From positions 62,001 through 126,000 of the forward strand of contig JAAEAF010002497.1 of assembly GCA_011037195.1 (NCBI GenBank): 64,000 nt of DNA, in the 5' to 3' direction. Made by a program: the position numbers and the translations under genes. Of the stretch, positions 42,001 through 57,000 are shown piece after piece. The notes under the pieces are model-generated. The model saw only the letters and a program-made list of their open reading frames with translations, was not told where the DNA came from and did no database searches. The DNA is from Triatoma infestans. Lineage: Eukaryota; Arthropoda; Insecta; Hemiptera; Reduviidae. Each line of letters begins with the position of its first letter. Positions within the stretch are counted from its first letter, which is position 1.

Positions 42001-45000
42001 CAATGATTCCCAATCAATATGTGATCTAACACAGTAAGGTGATTTCCGTAATTAAGACAAACTGGCTTCGATTTTTTTTACAATTATTTCTTTTTGAGTA
42101 AAGCTGAATTTATATTGATTTTTAAAAAGAAGGAGTATTTGTGAATATACTTAAATCAATTGAGCCAGGTTTTATGATAATTCCTTCTTTAATGCACAAA
42201 GTTATGAAATAAAAAACTCTTTTTAATCATTTATTGGCTTACATTTCAAGGTATCTCATATAACTATAAATCATGCAATTTCGAAAAGAGATGCATTTGC
42301 TATGTGTTTATATACAAGACTATTTACATATGTCTTGACAAAAATTAATAAATCAGTTTCGGACCATAATACATCAAAAACTGTTTCCACTGGAATTTTA
42401 GATATTTTTGGCTTTGAAAATTTCAAAATAAACAGGTATTATTCATTGTTCGATTTGTTTATTTAGCAGATTCAAATTTATAGATGAAATTAATACAGTT
42501 TTAATTTAAAAAAGATAATTTTATTTACAGTTTTGAACAGCTCTGTATAAATTTTGCCAATGAACACCTTCAGCAATTTTTTGTCCAGCAAGTATTTAAA
42601 ATGGAACAAGAAGAATATAGAAATGAAGGAATCGATTGGACAAACCTTGAATATAAAGATAATCAAAGTGTGCTAAATTTACTTGGCGCTAAACAAGGCA
42701 TCCTAATGTTGATTGATGAACAATCAAGATTTCCGAAAGTATATTGTATAAAAGTTTTATGTACCCTGATAAGGGAGTTAGATAGGCTAATTACTATGAC
42801 TACAGGGATTTTATCACCCTTGGCTGGGTCTATTGTCCCTGTCTAACAATACTAACTTTGATGTTTTCATGTTCGTTATGGCCGCTGTATTTGATATTGC
42901 AAAAAAGATGTTGAGGTTCGGTTACAAGAAAACTCTTTTTTCAAATTTTCACCGACGTTTCGGCAAATTTATTGCCTTCTTCAGGGTAAAAAATTGTCTT
43001 TTTTCATTTCTTAGACACTACAGTTTCACTTGTGATATACCATCCCAAATGTTAAAAAATAGGGTGTATCAAGGTTTATAAAAAAACTAGGAGACCGGAT
43101 AGGAAAACCGTGTCTTATTGTAGTATGTTATAATTTACTTTTGCCTGCTGACCTACCTTATGAGCTGAGTTCTCTAGAATTTTTTTTTTTTTGTTAGCTA
43201 AGATTATTAGTTTAAATAAAATTCATCTTTGAAGTTCAGATTAGTGGTTCGTAAATCAAGAATTTGGGGTATCCTTCGTGTAATTCTTTATATTTTAAGC
43301 TCAAGTTGGAGGGATTTTTTTTCCTTGGAGATTTGAGATCCAGGAAAATGTCTTCTGAGGTCTCCAGTTGACACTTCTACCTTATGTAATGCTACTGTTT
43401 CAGGGAAATGATGAAGGTTATTTGGTGAATGTCAATCAATATTATGCAGAACATAATCATTATTGTCAATCAAAATCAGAAGTAAGCAAATCATTTGGTA
43501 TTAAACATTATGCAGGCAAAGTCACTTATTCTATTGAAGGTAAGAAATAAGATATAGTTTTTTTCTAAATGTGTATAATTGATTTGGTAAAATTATTATT
43601 AGTCAATTATTGTAGGATTTGTGGAGAAAAACATGAATACATTAAGCTCTGACTGGTTGGATTTAGTTAGAAATTCTGGTAGTATATTTTTGAAAAATCT
43701 TTTCTCAAAATATTTACTGATTAATTCTAAATCAAGTAGTCCAACGTTGGTAGCCCAATATATGATATCAATGGAATCTCTAATGGCAACCTTGAACGTT
43801 TGTGAACCTTTTTTTATACGCTGCATAAAACCAAATAATGATAAAGCATCAAAAGTAAGTACTTAAAAAAAAATGTATCGAAGTATTTTTATAAAAAAGA
43901 AGAAAAAAACTATCGTTAAAGTCAGCTGGAAATCTTAGTTAATATCATCTAAATATTGCGATAAACAAGCAAAAAGGGAAACTATAGTTGTTTGGAAAAG
44001 ACAGCATCACAGTATCTTAAGATGCTCGATAAGCTTAATTCTTGGCAGTTCCCCCCATCTATATTTATGCATAATACCGAGGTCAATTCAACATTTAGTA
44101 AAAATCTCAAGTTTGAAGAAAACTTATATTATAGGATTGTATTAATTGGAGTAAGAGGAATTTCTATGAGGATTTCATACTAGATTTTTAATTTTTCGTT
44201 ATTCTATTTCTACAGTTAATTATAGTGCTGAATTCACTAGCATCTGTATATACCTGTTCATTAATCATTGATGATGATTGTTACGGCTCTATTTATTGAT
44301 TTTTTATTTATCTTTTTAGAATTTTCATCATGAATTAGTCTGCCAACAATTACGATATTTGGGAATCATGGAAACAGCACATATTAGGCAATCAGGATAC
44401 CCAATTAGACATACTTACGCCCAATTTATTCTTAGATATAGACTACTACTTCCCGGATGTCCCCCCCTTTCTAAGGTATAATAGGGAGCAACATTTATTA
44501 ATATACATATCTTTATTTCCGCTATGAAATTCTTTATTAATCTTCCAACACACAGATTCCAGATCCAAAATCAGCCACAAAAATAATTTGCGAGAAATGT
44601 TTAAAAAATGAAGAATATAGATTAGGTAAAACAAAAGTATTTTTAAAAATACCAGACGAAGTACTAGAACTTTATAGGGAAAATGTACTCACAAAAAGTG
44701 CAATAATTATCCAGAAAAACATTAGATTTTATATATTTAGGAAAAGGTAGGTTTATTGTTATTTATTTACTTTTTATTAACTTTTGCTGAGATTTACGCA
44801 AAAATTCATACAAAAATTAAATATTAAGGTTTTTGAAAATTAAAAAAGCAGCCAACATTATCCAACGTGTTTGGCGCGGATATAAACCACGATCGATATA
44901 CAGACAAATGCGACAAGGATATCTTAGACTACAAGCTTGTATCCGGTCTAGACAACTCAGATATATATATTTATTCATTAAAAATAATATAATTCGACTT

Positions 45001-48000
45001 CAGGTAAATCGAATAATTACTATTTGCAAAATTCTGATAATTTTTTCATATTTTTTTTTTATGTTACATTGAATATTTAGTAAAAGTTATAATAATAGTG
45101 ATTTAAATTTTCAGGCCAGATGTCGTGGTATATTATTGAGAAGAAAAATTAAATTATCAGACAAATCACCAGTTTTGTTAGCACCTCCAATACCAGTAAG
45201 TTATTTAAACTAACATTTTTATAATCTGCTGTGAAAAGCATAATATACTGTCTCTTATTGCAATTTCCATTTCAATTTTAAAATTTAGAATTTTCTTCTT
45301 ATTAGTCCCATATCCCTTCATATTAAAATAACACTTAAGTTTGAAACTACTTCCCCAGAAGTTTGAAATAAAAGTAAGCGATTTTATTCTAAGCAGTAAA
45401 TTTGCCAATTTTTAATAAAATTAAACAAAGAGGAAAAATTAAACTTGAAAAAAAAGAAGTATTTTGTAAATTTATAGATTATAACCGGAAATCTTCCGGT
45501 CATAACCATGGAAAAACAAAGAAATATGTTTAAACTTTCAGCAATTTTTTTTCTCTTTAATTTGCTGCTCACACAATGATAAGCAGACCATTTCTTAGAA
45601 TCTTTTCTTTTTCATATTTAGAAGTAATAAAAAAACACTGTATTATTAAAAGCTCAAATTTCGAAAACTAATACGAATGCAATAAATCCCCTTAAAAAAG
45701 AGCTATCGAGATGCACAGACAAAAGGCTATCAGAGTAGCACAATGTGTATGTTGCTACACATACGCCATTTGCGCTTATTTGGATTTCACTTTATCCAAT
45801 TATTAACTACCGAATTCAGTAAATAGCAATATGATTACACAAATTTGATGATTATGATTCAAGCCTGAGTTCCTAGGTAATCCTGGTAAATAAAAAGTTG
45901 AGTCTAATATTCACCCTGGAAAGCAAGAAAAAGTACAATTGAATGGTATAAAAAATAAAACAAATTATTTCAGGCTCAAAGAAGTAGATTGAACAGCATC
46001 GCTGAAGTGGGTCTTGACAATTGGATAACAGACGTTTTTGATTTAGCAGTTAATGACCAACCATCTACTCCATCTGCGCAAGTAAATTGTTTCTTTCTAA
46101 AATTTACAACCGATTTGCCAAGCTATTCCATTCTATGTAATTAAGAATCTTATACAGTGATACTTCTCTTAACGAACACTTTTAAATACCGGGCACATAA
46201 AGGGTATTTAGTAAATTCACGGTAATATTAGTATAAATTTCCAAATATTAGGAAAGCAAAGAAAATATTTAGAGTGTTTTTATTTTTGTTTTTTTTAACA
46301 CTGTTTCGTTAATAATTATATTTGACTTTTGAAACGATGTGTTGCTTTCCCAGCCATTGTACCATTGTCTTTAGTCAGAATTTAGTTCAAATAAAATTTT
46401 TAAAAGGATTTGTGTATTTATAAATGCTGCTAAATATTACTTAGAAAGAGGAGAAAATCCTGGCAATGATAGTTTATATCTAAGAATAAATAAAGATATA
46501 AAATATGTCTTAAATAAGATATAAAAATATGTCTGATTTGTTTACCCTGTTTGCCCTGAATATGATGGCGTTTCAAACATTCCCAAATATCGCAATTTTT
46601 GGCAGACTACCGCATGGTAAAAATCCTGTAGATAAATAAATTTTATCAGAAAATAGAGTCGTCAGTAGTAAACAATGATCAGATACAGATACTTGTGAAC
46701 TTACATAAAATTCTTAATTCCATTACCAAAGAAGATATTGTATGTTGGATATTTATGCGTAAGGGTCTATAGAGCCAATCGAAAGATCTAACGTGTACGT
46801 GTTTGAACATAGAGTGTAGTCATGTACACGCGTAATTGTTGGTGAGTATAATTGGGTGTTAAAGTTTGCCTGTAGTTTCACAAATAGTTGCAAATCCGAA
46901 GTGTATTGTGTGAATATTGGAAGTTTTGTTCGCGTTGTTAGGCTGAGATAATCGCAGGGACGCCAAGATCACTGAAGACGTGGCTAGTTCGCTCTTAACA
47001 AAGAGAAGATTAGTTTTGTTCTAACTATTGTAAATTTCAAGTAGATTTAAATTACAAGTCCCTCAAAGCAATCTTCACTCTTCATAGCTATGTACATTTC
47101 TGTAAGAAGATATGTTTTCCTTCGCCATTACTTCGGCTATTCAGTCATTCTGTGTCGCGCGATCCAGTAAAAAATTTTAGGCTCCGCTGGCGACTGATGT
47201 TCGTTTAGTTGGGTATCCAGGGGGCACGTGACTACAATCTCGGATGCGAACAACTCCACCTAATAAAAAATATAACTTCACCCTCCAATAAGAAATGATT
47301 TTTTACAGCGTCTCAATTTTTTGTGGTATAGTGGCCACAACTCTTTAACCGGCCAGTTTTTTGCTTCCGATTAGTTAGGCATTAAAGAGAAGTTTCGTTG
47401 TGTTATCGTAAATCTTAAAGTTCGACTGGTTGCTCTCAGAAACCTTTTTCAGCCTTTTTTCGTAAAAGCAAATCCTTTATAAATCTGTATTTAGTTTAGT
47501 TTACTTTTTAATAATTAGTTTACAAATAAACTTACATTTTTTGCAAATATGCTCGCAGGATGCCAATTTATCAACAATTAACGTGAATGAAATACTTCAC
47601 AGTGATGATGTTATCACTTTTCCAAAGTATGCTGCTACTAATTTCTCTGGCAATATTAGCTATAAACATTCAACTAAAAAACTGCGTCAACCTTTACTTG
47701 AACTGCCTTCGCCCGGTGATCAAATGGTAAAGTTTGGATGGAGTTATTAGTAAAAAATATTTCAGTATACTGTATTGGTAATTATACAATTTAATGATAG
47801 GCAGCCACTGCAGTTTGGATAACAATACTAAGATTCATGGGAGATTTGGACGAACCGCAGAAACCAATTAATATTAAAACTAAAAAACAACCAATTATGA
47901 GCCAACTATGCAGAACTATTTCTAAAAGTTATATACACTCCAAGCAATATATAGATGCTTATAGAGCATTTAAGGTATGTTTCATTATATGTTCTTTGTT

Positions 48001-51000
48001 TAGGTCCGTCCACATTAAAACTAACATTTTTTCTGCCCAATTTTTTTAACTTAAGGAGGAAGAACAAAGAGCTTCGAAAAACATTTTAGAACAAGGACCT
48101 TCTAAGTTAATACATTTAACCTTAGTTCATAGAAGTAAATTGGAATCTGAAATGAAAAGAGGACAATTAGAAACGGAGTCTTTGTCTGCAAGCTATAATG
48201 ATTGGCTATACAAAACTGAGAGTGAATTATTAGATAAACTGCATTTCATTATTGGACATGGTATATTAAGACCCGCACTTAGGTAAGTGGATTTTGTGGT
48301 TTAGTTTAAAAACATTAAAGTTACGACAGCATTTATTTATAATGGGTTTTAGGGCATGGGATAAAAAAATCTAATGAATGGGTGTGTATATCACATAACT
48401 AATGCATATTTTATTGCACTTCCTTAATTCCAGTTATTGACAAATTTTCTATTAAGTATTTTTAGAGAAAACCCTAACGTCTCAGCGTCCAAAGAGCTCT
48501 CCAAATTCAAATGTTTTAAATATAAGATATCCTTTAATATAATTTATAGAATTCGTTGGAGTCTTTTCTAGAAATGTTGGAAAAAACATGCGAAAGTGTC
48601 GCTTATCGTTGGAGGATTTTGACTGACACTTTTGAATTGAATCCTCTTTGGTGACTGCAATAACAAGTCTGAACACTACAATTTCATAGGTTGAAAACAT
48701 GAATTTCTGGTGAAAATTTCATTTCGGAAATCAAGTTCTAACGCTATTTTTCCTCTTATTGGCAATAAAGAAAGAAAAAAAAACAAAACAAATAGTGATC
48801 TAGTACAAATAATCTAAAGTGAATCTCTAAAAGAAAGCTTTATCTTTATCATTAATTATCAATCTATTTTAGATACGTTCTAGAATTACTTCCTATATAG
48901 TTCTAATAAAGCATTAAATTTTTGGAACAGAGACGAAATCTATTGCCAACTTTGTAAGCAGTTATCCATGAATCCCAGCCAGGTGTCTATAATGTATGGT
49001 TGGGTACTTATGACCTTGTGTGCTTCATGTTTTGCACCATCAACAAAACTTGCACCAACTTTATTACATTTTATGGCTGAAAACGGTAACAAATTAGATT
49101 GTATAATGAGATTACAAAGAACATTGTGCAATGGACCTAGGAATGATCCTCCTACGGCTTTTGAATTGAATGTAATATTTGCATCTTTTTTTTTTTAAAA
49201 AAAAAGTGATTTATTTGCAAATCATTAATATTATTATTATTTGGATCATTTCTGATAAAAATGATAATCTTTTTATTTTAAAAGGCATTGAAAACTCAGA
49301 AACCAATCACTTTAAAAATTCATTTAGCTGATGGTTCAACAGCCTCAATGAATGCTGATGCAGCAATCACAGCGAATGAAGTGTGCAGGAAAGTTGCAGA
49401 AAGTATTAATTTAGTAGAAACATTTGGTTTCTCCTTATTCATCAGTATGTTTGGCAAGGTGAGATATAATTTTTGGATGAAACATGAATTTAAGTTGGCC
49501 AAATGAATTAATTATTAATTTAATTTAAATAGAGTCTTTCATTGGAAAGTGGAAAATGCCATGTTATGGATGGAATCTCTCAGTGTGAAGCATTAGCCAA
49601 AGAACGTGGTCTGCCAGAAGGAGACGCTGTCTGGACTTTATCATATCGAAAGGAAATGTTTTCTCCTTGGCAAAGTCTTGTAAACGACCCAGTTGCTACA
49701 AATCTAGTATATCATCAGATAATAAGCGGTTCCAGTTTAGGTGATTACCGATGTTCTAAGGTGATTATATTATTATACGAATATTATAAGTTGCTTTTTC
49801 TTTTTTCTAAACGAGGTTAAAAATCAAAGTTATAAGATCGGCTGATATACTTAATCATAATTTGGTGAAAATCTATATTTTGATACATACTTCAGCTCGA
49901 TACAACTATGACAGCTCAATTTTTCTCTGTCTTTTAGATGAAGGCTGGCCAAGTTTTTAACATAATCTAAAAGTTCACCCAAGATATAAACCAGATTAAA
50001 TCAATTAATCTTAAAATATTACCGTATTACCTAAATACTAACCTCTCAGCTTAGAGAGTGTCTAGTGGATTTCATAGCACCGCGAAATAAAGTAAGAAAT
50101 TAACTATTGACTATGAGATTGGATCCACAAACAATTCTATATAATATCTGGGATTTTTCCGTCCATAAATGCTTCTTGCATCAATTCTGATAGGTTTCCG
50201 CTTTTTCCCCACCGTCAGTTTCTGGCTTATCAATTTTATGCAGAGAATGGCTATGATTGAGTTTCTACACACAGTTTGGAAGTCATCTGTCTATGCGAAC
50301 TTGATAGGCTATAAAGAAGCAGACTATGACGATAAAATCCCAGATAAGATAAGAAGCTAAGCTTCATAAGGAATTAATCGCGAAGGCCAGACTTAAATAA
50401 AACAAAACAAGACAGCGTTGTACAAAAATTGACTGTTACGCCATAGGCTTAGTTTTATTATAGTCATTAATTAGAAAAAAGTTTTTTGATTATGAGATTT
50501 GAATGTTATTTACTCTTCTTTCATAAATAGGACACAGAACTTTCGCTTTTAGTAGCCCAGCATTATTATGTGACCTGTGGAAAAATTCTTCTGCCAGAAA
50601 TACTCACAAATCTAATCACAGAAGTTGTACCTGCTTCATTAGTCCAAAAAAAAGGAACAGTTTATTGGGTTAAATTAGTAACAGATACTTTTAACCAGGT
50701 AAATATAAGTTAATCCTAATCAGTATTAACAGAAAATTATCAAAGATTTTGGTTGTTAAAATGCTACAACTTTTAAGGGAGAGGATTAACTCAGTGGTAG
50801 CTCAGTACAGCTCTGCTACCCCTAGTTTTCTCTTCCTGCGAGCCTCTACAGCTCACTGCCCGACGATGGCAATGTTATCAAAGAGAACTTCTGCACTGAC
50901 GGAGAAGGCTCCGAGGTCACAATAGAACTTTCAGGTCACAGTCCTTAAAAAATTTAATCTAATAGGTTCTTTTACATTTTAGAGTTATTTCTTGAAATGC

Positions 51001-54000
51001 AATTTATTGGAAGAAGATGTTAAACAAGATGTTGTAGAATTCGCTAAAAGGAAATGGACTCTTTTACTATCTAAATATTATGAAATTCATCAAATTGCTG
51101 GTAAGTTATTTGTAATAGGAAATTTCTTTTGTTGATGAAAGCATTGCCATCGTTGTCACATTTTCAAAATTTAATTTTATACCTGAATTATGAACATACT
51201 TTTCAGGTCCCATTAGAATAAACATCAATTATAGGAAAAGGGTGAGGTTTGTAATGATTAGCTAAATAAAAAGCGAAAAATCATAGAGAATTAAAATTTG
51301 CCATTTTAACGTGGAAGACTTTTGCCAAAATCCATCAATGGGAATTCCTACTATTTTTTTTACTGAATGGTTTTAGTGAATGTTTCTCACACCAGATTTT
51401 TCAATTTGTTATGAAATAGCTCCGGTGTTTTTCTTTAAAACATGGTAGTTAAGTCCGCAGTGCTAGAAACATCAAAGATTTTCTTTGCGTTTAGCCTATA
51501 TCTATAAATCCTGCTATTTTATTTAAAAATATTTTTCTAAGAAAATGGACTTTGATGGCTTCTGGGAGTTTTATTGTTTTAAATGGCCTTTTTTTTTAGA
51601 GCACGATTAAATATTGTATAATATTTCATCAGCCAAATAATCTTAAGAAAAATAAAATTTATTTAATAATTCTAAGTGGTGTGAGGTTTTTTAATTTAAG
51701 GCGCGTCAACATCTATGGTCATTGGCGCCCGGAGCTTTCTTAGTGCACTGCCGGCCTCCGGACAGTGTTCTCTCGTTAATTAATATTACGGTAATATTAA
51801 TTGATGTGAGCTGTGTAGCTATAACTAATAGAATAAAACAGTTTTCGTATTATACGAGGCATGTCAAGTAAGTAAGTGTACTGAATTTTTGTAGGTTACA
51901 AAAATTTTTATATGAACAAAAAAATTACCTGATTACATTAGTCATATGTAAGCTATTTTTCGACATAGTCACCATTCCTCTCGAAGTAGTTTCCCGCCAA
52001 CCCCTTCGTCCACCTCCCCTTCACCTCCTCGTCGGTTGAAAACCTTTTTCCACCCATGTGCAGCTTCAGGGAGGTAAAGAGATAGTAATCTGAAGGTGCT
52101 AGGTCAGGGGAATGCAAGAGGCAAGCAGTTCCTTCGTGGCGTTGGCCGTGTGTGGTCTGGCATTGTCGTGCAGCAGGCAGACTCCCTTTGTCAGCATGCC
52201 TCTCCTTTTGTTCTGAATCGCCCTCCGCAATTTTTTTAGGGTCTCACAGTATCTTGCAGAGTTGATGGTCTCCCCTTGAGGCATATATTCAATTAAAATT
52301 ATGCCTTGACAGTCCCAAAACACGGATGCCATGATTTTCTTGGCTGAAATTGTGGTTTTGAACTTTTTGGCGGAGGGTGAAGAGGTGTGACGCCACTGTT
52401 GAGACTGCTTTTTGGTTTCAGGTGTGTAGTGTGCAACCCAAGTTTCATCTCCAGTAATGATGGAGCGGAGAAATTCATCTCCATGGAGTTTGTAGCGTCT
52501 CAAAAACTCTTGCCCGGCCTCCACTCGATTCAACTTGTGTTGGTCTGTCAGCTGTTTTGGGACCCACCTCGCGGACAGTTTCCGATATCCGAGGGTTTCT
52601 GTGATGGTTTCGTGTAGCAGAGATCTGGAGATTTGCGGAAACATCGCAGAAAGTTCATCCACAGTCAATCTGCGATCGTCACGGAGCGCATTTTCGATTT
52701 TTTCCACAATTTCGTCAGTCACAATTGAAGGTCTTCCGCTCCTCTGATCATCATGCACAGACGTACGACCGTTTTTAAACTCGCGACACCACTTGAACAC
52801 ACTCGTACGATTCATAGCTTAATCACCATATGCAGTTTTTACCTCATTATAAACCTCAACCGGAGTTTTTCCCTTCCAAACGAGATAACGGATGACGCCG
52901 CGTATTTCACACTTGGCGGGAGATTGGATTGACATTTTTCACGAAACGTATTGTCGCGTCGACAGTTCTCAACGTACTGACCTCGAACCGGTCTCGTTGC
53001 GGAGGGGAGGAATCAGGCTACACGACAGTGTAGCCAACATGTCGAAAACAAAATCGCTCCGGCCGTGAGAGCCTCAGTACACTTACTTACTGGACATGCC
53101 TCGTATATAGCTGGTTGTTATGATTTCGAATATCCTGCAACTAGCATTTTCTTAAACCTGTTCAAAACTGGTTTAGGGACCTCTTGTTCATCTTCAATGA
53201 GAAAGAGTGAAAGAGAGAGAGATATATTCATGACCAAAATGTAGTATAAATATCGAACAATACAACTAAAAGTTGATCGAGAATTCGCACACAATCACTG
53301 CATTTGATGTTCAGACTAAAGTTTCAAAATAAAATTAAATAAAGTGTAATTAATGTTTAGGTATCAGTTTTGGAGCATCACCACTTTTATTGGCCATAAA
53401 TTCTGATGGGATTTACTTTGTTAAAAATAACACAGAAATATTGATGAAAATATATTATATTGAAATTGATACAATTTCATACACGTAAGTTTGTTAGAAA
53501 ATAAAAAAAAAACGGGTCTATGAATCTAAATATTCTAAACAATTAAATAAAAAATACTTTGTAATCCTCTAGCCTAGTAAGAGATGAAGATCAGTTAAAT
53601 ATATTAACGATTCATAATTGTAAATTTGTCTTTCAAACTGATTATGCAGAAATTATTTGCTGTTTAATCAATTGGATACTAGAAGAGCTCAGGGCATGCT
53701 CAAAATACGCCATAGCTATTAATAATTATTCATCACCAGGTAATGCTTCCTTTTTCTTCCACTTTGGAAATTTATTTAAGATTATATTTGTATAAAATTT
53801 TCTTAATTGTATATTAGATGAGAATTTCCTAAGTCTAAGCAAAGGAGATTTGGTCATACTTGATGAAATTCCAATGATGAGTTCTGAATGGTTAAAAGGT
53901 TATGATCCGAATACAAATATTGTTGGTGAATTTCCATCCAAGATGGTAAAAATTTTACCAACTCTGACAATGCCAGCTCAGTATGTCATTGTGAGTAGGT

Positions 54001-57000
54001 TTTCAAAACAATTTACTATTCCTGATGAGAGATAATTGAACTAAACATTTTGTACAAATTCTGACTTTTGAGTAAATTGTGCATCAGAACTGGGAGAATT
54101 GAAGTAACAGAAAATCGTATGATTTTTTACACCATATTTTGCTTTTGTTTTAGCATTGTTTATAATAATATTTTTGTTTTTAGGATGCCTTAAAAAAGGA
54201 AGTGTCAGACAAGAATCAAACAGTAAAATCGCTGTTAGTTGGAAAGCACACTTTAGAAACGTACGCTAAAAAATATTTCAGGTATAACTCTCTAATAAGC
54301 TCATATCTCATAATTGTCAAGAAATTCTGGCAGATTTTATATTTTGAACATTAGTTTAATAAATTGGATGAATGTACGAGCTAATTATTTAAAAATAAAA
54401 ATCAAATATAATTCCGACTATCTACTGCTATGGAAAACGTACTTCCGCCGTGAACGAATTTACCCTAAAGCTTATAATTATGTTTGAAATAAGGGCTATC
54501 CAGTTATCATACTGTTAACGCAACTTATATTAGGAAAGAATGCTTTCACGAAATGACTATTCCGAATAATTAAATAAGATAAGAAATAATAAATAAGTAA
54601 TCTAACTAATGAAAGAAAGAAATATATAAGTAAGCTAACTAATGGTCTGAGATAATCGTAATTCATTTGAGATTTTTCGCACTTAGGGCATGAATCTTTG
54701 TGCTCCCGATGTTTACGCTCATATCAGCTTTGTCAATTATTGCACACCACGTTTAATGTCCAAGATATCTCTAATTCTCAATTCAACACAAATACATTCT
54801 TTCCCAGAGGCACATATCAGCAAACAATACCGTTAACTTCATTAGTCATACTTCTTTCTTACAAGAAGGTTCATTATACATATGCATAACGGGCACTCCC
54901 AGAGTACTGATGCTGCTTTCCAATCATTTAGTGCAAAATTTATGGCCCCAATGAGTGAGATTGGCAGGCAAGTAGAAAAGAATACGGTGAAATGCCCGAA
55001 CACACCGATGGTGCAAGGTTTATGTGAAAAGTGATGCACCAAGTACTCAAACTCTTACCGTCGGAAATACCTCGTAATTTCTAAATAATTCTGTGGAAAA
55101 TGGGTTGTCATTTGCTCTAATTTTTACTTTTACTTACGCCGGTGATACCTGTTTCTCCACCATCTTTGTTAGGACATCTCAGTAAAATTTGAAGTTTATA
55201 AAAAAAGCATTTTCTAAATAATTGTATTAACAGGACTAAGAGAAAGTAGTGTGAGTGTTTCATCAGATTTTTTTTTTTATAGGGCAGTACCCAGACCAGG
55301 AATTAAGAAAGATAAACGCTCGGAACTTTGGAAATTTTGTAAAACTCTCCTATGGCAACCTTTACATAAAGATCTCAGCCCCCATCTTCAAGGTGCTACA
55401 GCAATGTTTACGTCAATACTCAATTATTCCGGTGATAGAAGTTTTAGTGGTCAAATTCTGCATACTAGGCCAATATTCGACCCACCAGTTCTTCAGGTTT
55501 TATTATTGAATAATTTTGTAATGGTATTTATGGCTATAATATAAAAACATATGTTTAAGGATGAAGAAGGAAAAATATGATGATCATGATAGAAACTTAA
55601 TGCTTATTAGAAAAGCTCATTTGCATTTTTTGTTTTATATTAGTTTTATATTAATATTAGTTTTACTGGCAAAGAAAACTCCGTCAGGGGTAAGGTAGTT
55701 TTTATGGATAGCTGTTAAGTGATACTAGGATTGATACCTCATCTAGGCCTTGAATTTATAAATAAATATATTTATAAAGGGCCAGTGTTCCGAATAAGTA
55801 ATAATCCTGGACCAAGACGGCAATACTAGCAAAAGAATGTGTTTGTATGATGGTGGCTATGGCGGTGATGTTGGTGGTGAGGTCATTTTATCAAAAATCA
55901 CAAATGCCTATTAGTAATGATGTGACATGGCAACACAGTGTAACCATAAAAATGTGCACTATCTTGCATGGACTTGTATAGGTTGATCCCAGAAAGGTAG
56001 AAGAAGGTAAAATTGTACTAGGTCAAGACCAACAGCTATAGTGAAAGCACTTCACCATGGAATTGAACCTCTGAACCAAATCTCCAAGTCCTCCTTAGTT
56101 TAACGATGGGTTAATAATCCTTCCTTGTTAAAAAGCTCTTGTTAAACATCCCCGAATATTAGAATGCCAGGGGATAATCTTGTAGAGTTAGAGATAGTAG
56201 CAGTATTAGCTTTTACTCAATACTTTTTATTGATTTAAAAACCTGAGAAATTGAATATGTTTCTTGTTTTGTAAAACAATGAATTCAGGAAGTATTAAGA
56301 GATGAACTGTATTGCCAACTCATGAAACAATTAACTGAAAATCCCAATCAAACAAGTGAAACTCGAGTTTGGGAATTAATGTGGCTGGCTACGGGTTTAT
56401 TTTCTTGTTCTTCAAAACTTATACAGGTATTTTATTATGGTTCATTGTTAACAGTTGACAAGGTATCTAATTAATTAAGTCTTGTTAACTATTCTTTGTT
56501 ATAAAAAGTCTTTGATTTGTTGGCTATGTGATTGATTCACATTGCTATGATTTTATGTATCATAGAGTGCTGACTAGTATCGGATTCTCATCCATCGTCA
56601 GAGTATGGCTTATCAAGTTTGTATGAAGAATTGATTTTAACTTTATACATATTCTGACACAGTGTAACATAAATGAACATAATTTATTGCTTAAAAAATA
56701 CATTTAAGGCCTTAGGAGTCGGCCTAGGCTCATAAACACAAATTTTTTACTCAAAAGAGTAAACTAAACTATGAATTAAGTAATAATTCTAAAAAAACAA
56801 TGTGATAATATTAATATATAGTAATAGTAATAATAAAAAAAGGAAAAATATATAATAAAAAATCAAGTAAAATTATCTGACCTTTCGAGATGGTGATTTA
56901 AAAGAAATTTTTATATTTTACTAATAGAGGAGGAATCATATTTGAAAAACTAAGGGTTCGGAAATTTCTAAGAAATTGGATTCATGCAATTGATTCAATA

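Larger units (their letters stand above)
36026..44700 (+). other. Myosin motor domain exons
   Basis: Seen in order: SH3-like start [25 protein letters not shown]-loop [11 protein letters not shown] (40090-40120 region); switch [24 protein letters not shown]; switch [40 protein letters not shown]; actin-binding [31 protein letters not shown]; and the converter LGKTKVFLK. All nucleotide-binding motifs are intact, so ATP-driven motility is expected. The TEDS-rule position, 16 residues before the DAFAM that replaces DALAK, is Asn. Confidence 0.88.
47620..53739 (+). other. First MyTH4-FERM unit
   Basis: MyTH4: [143 protein letters not shown] and a PH-like lobe [20 protein letters not shown]. The mariner copy sits between the last two FERM lobes, in the intron 51101-53360. 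This unit binds cargo or the motor itself. Confidence 0.85.

Noticed and set aside
43992..44183. 63-codon ORF between two myosin exons
   Set aside because: Skipping it gives a perfect phase and the expected myosin sequence (KPNN to CQQLRYLG); including it would disrupt the conserved region.
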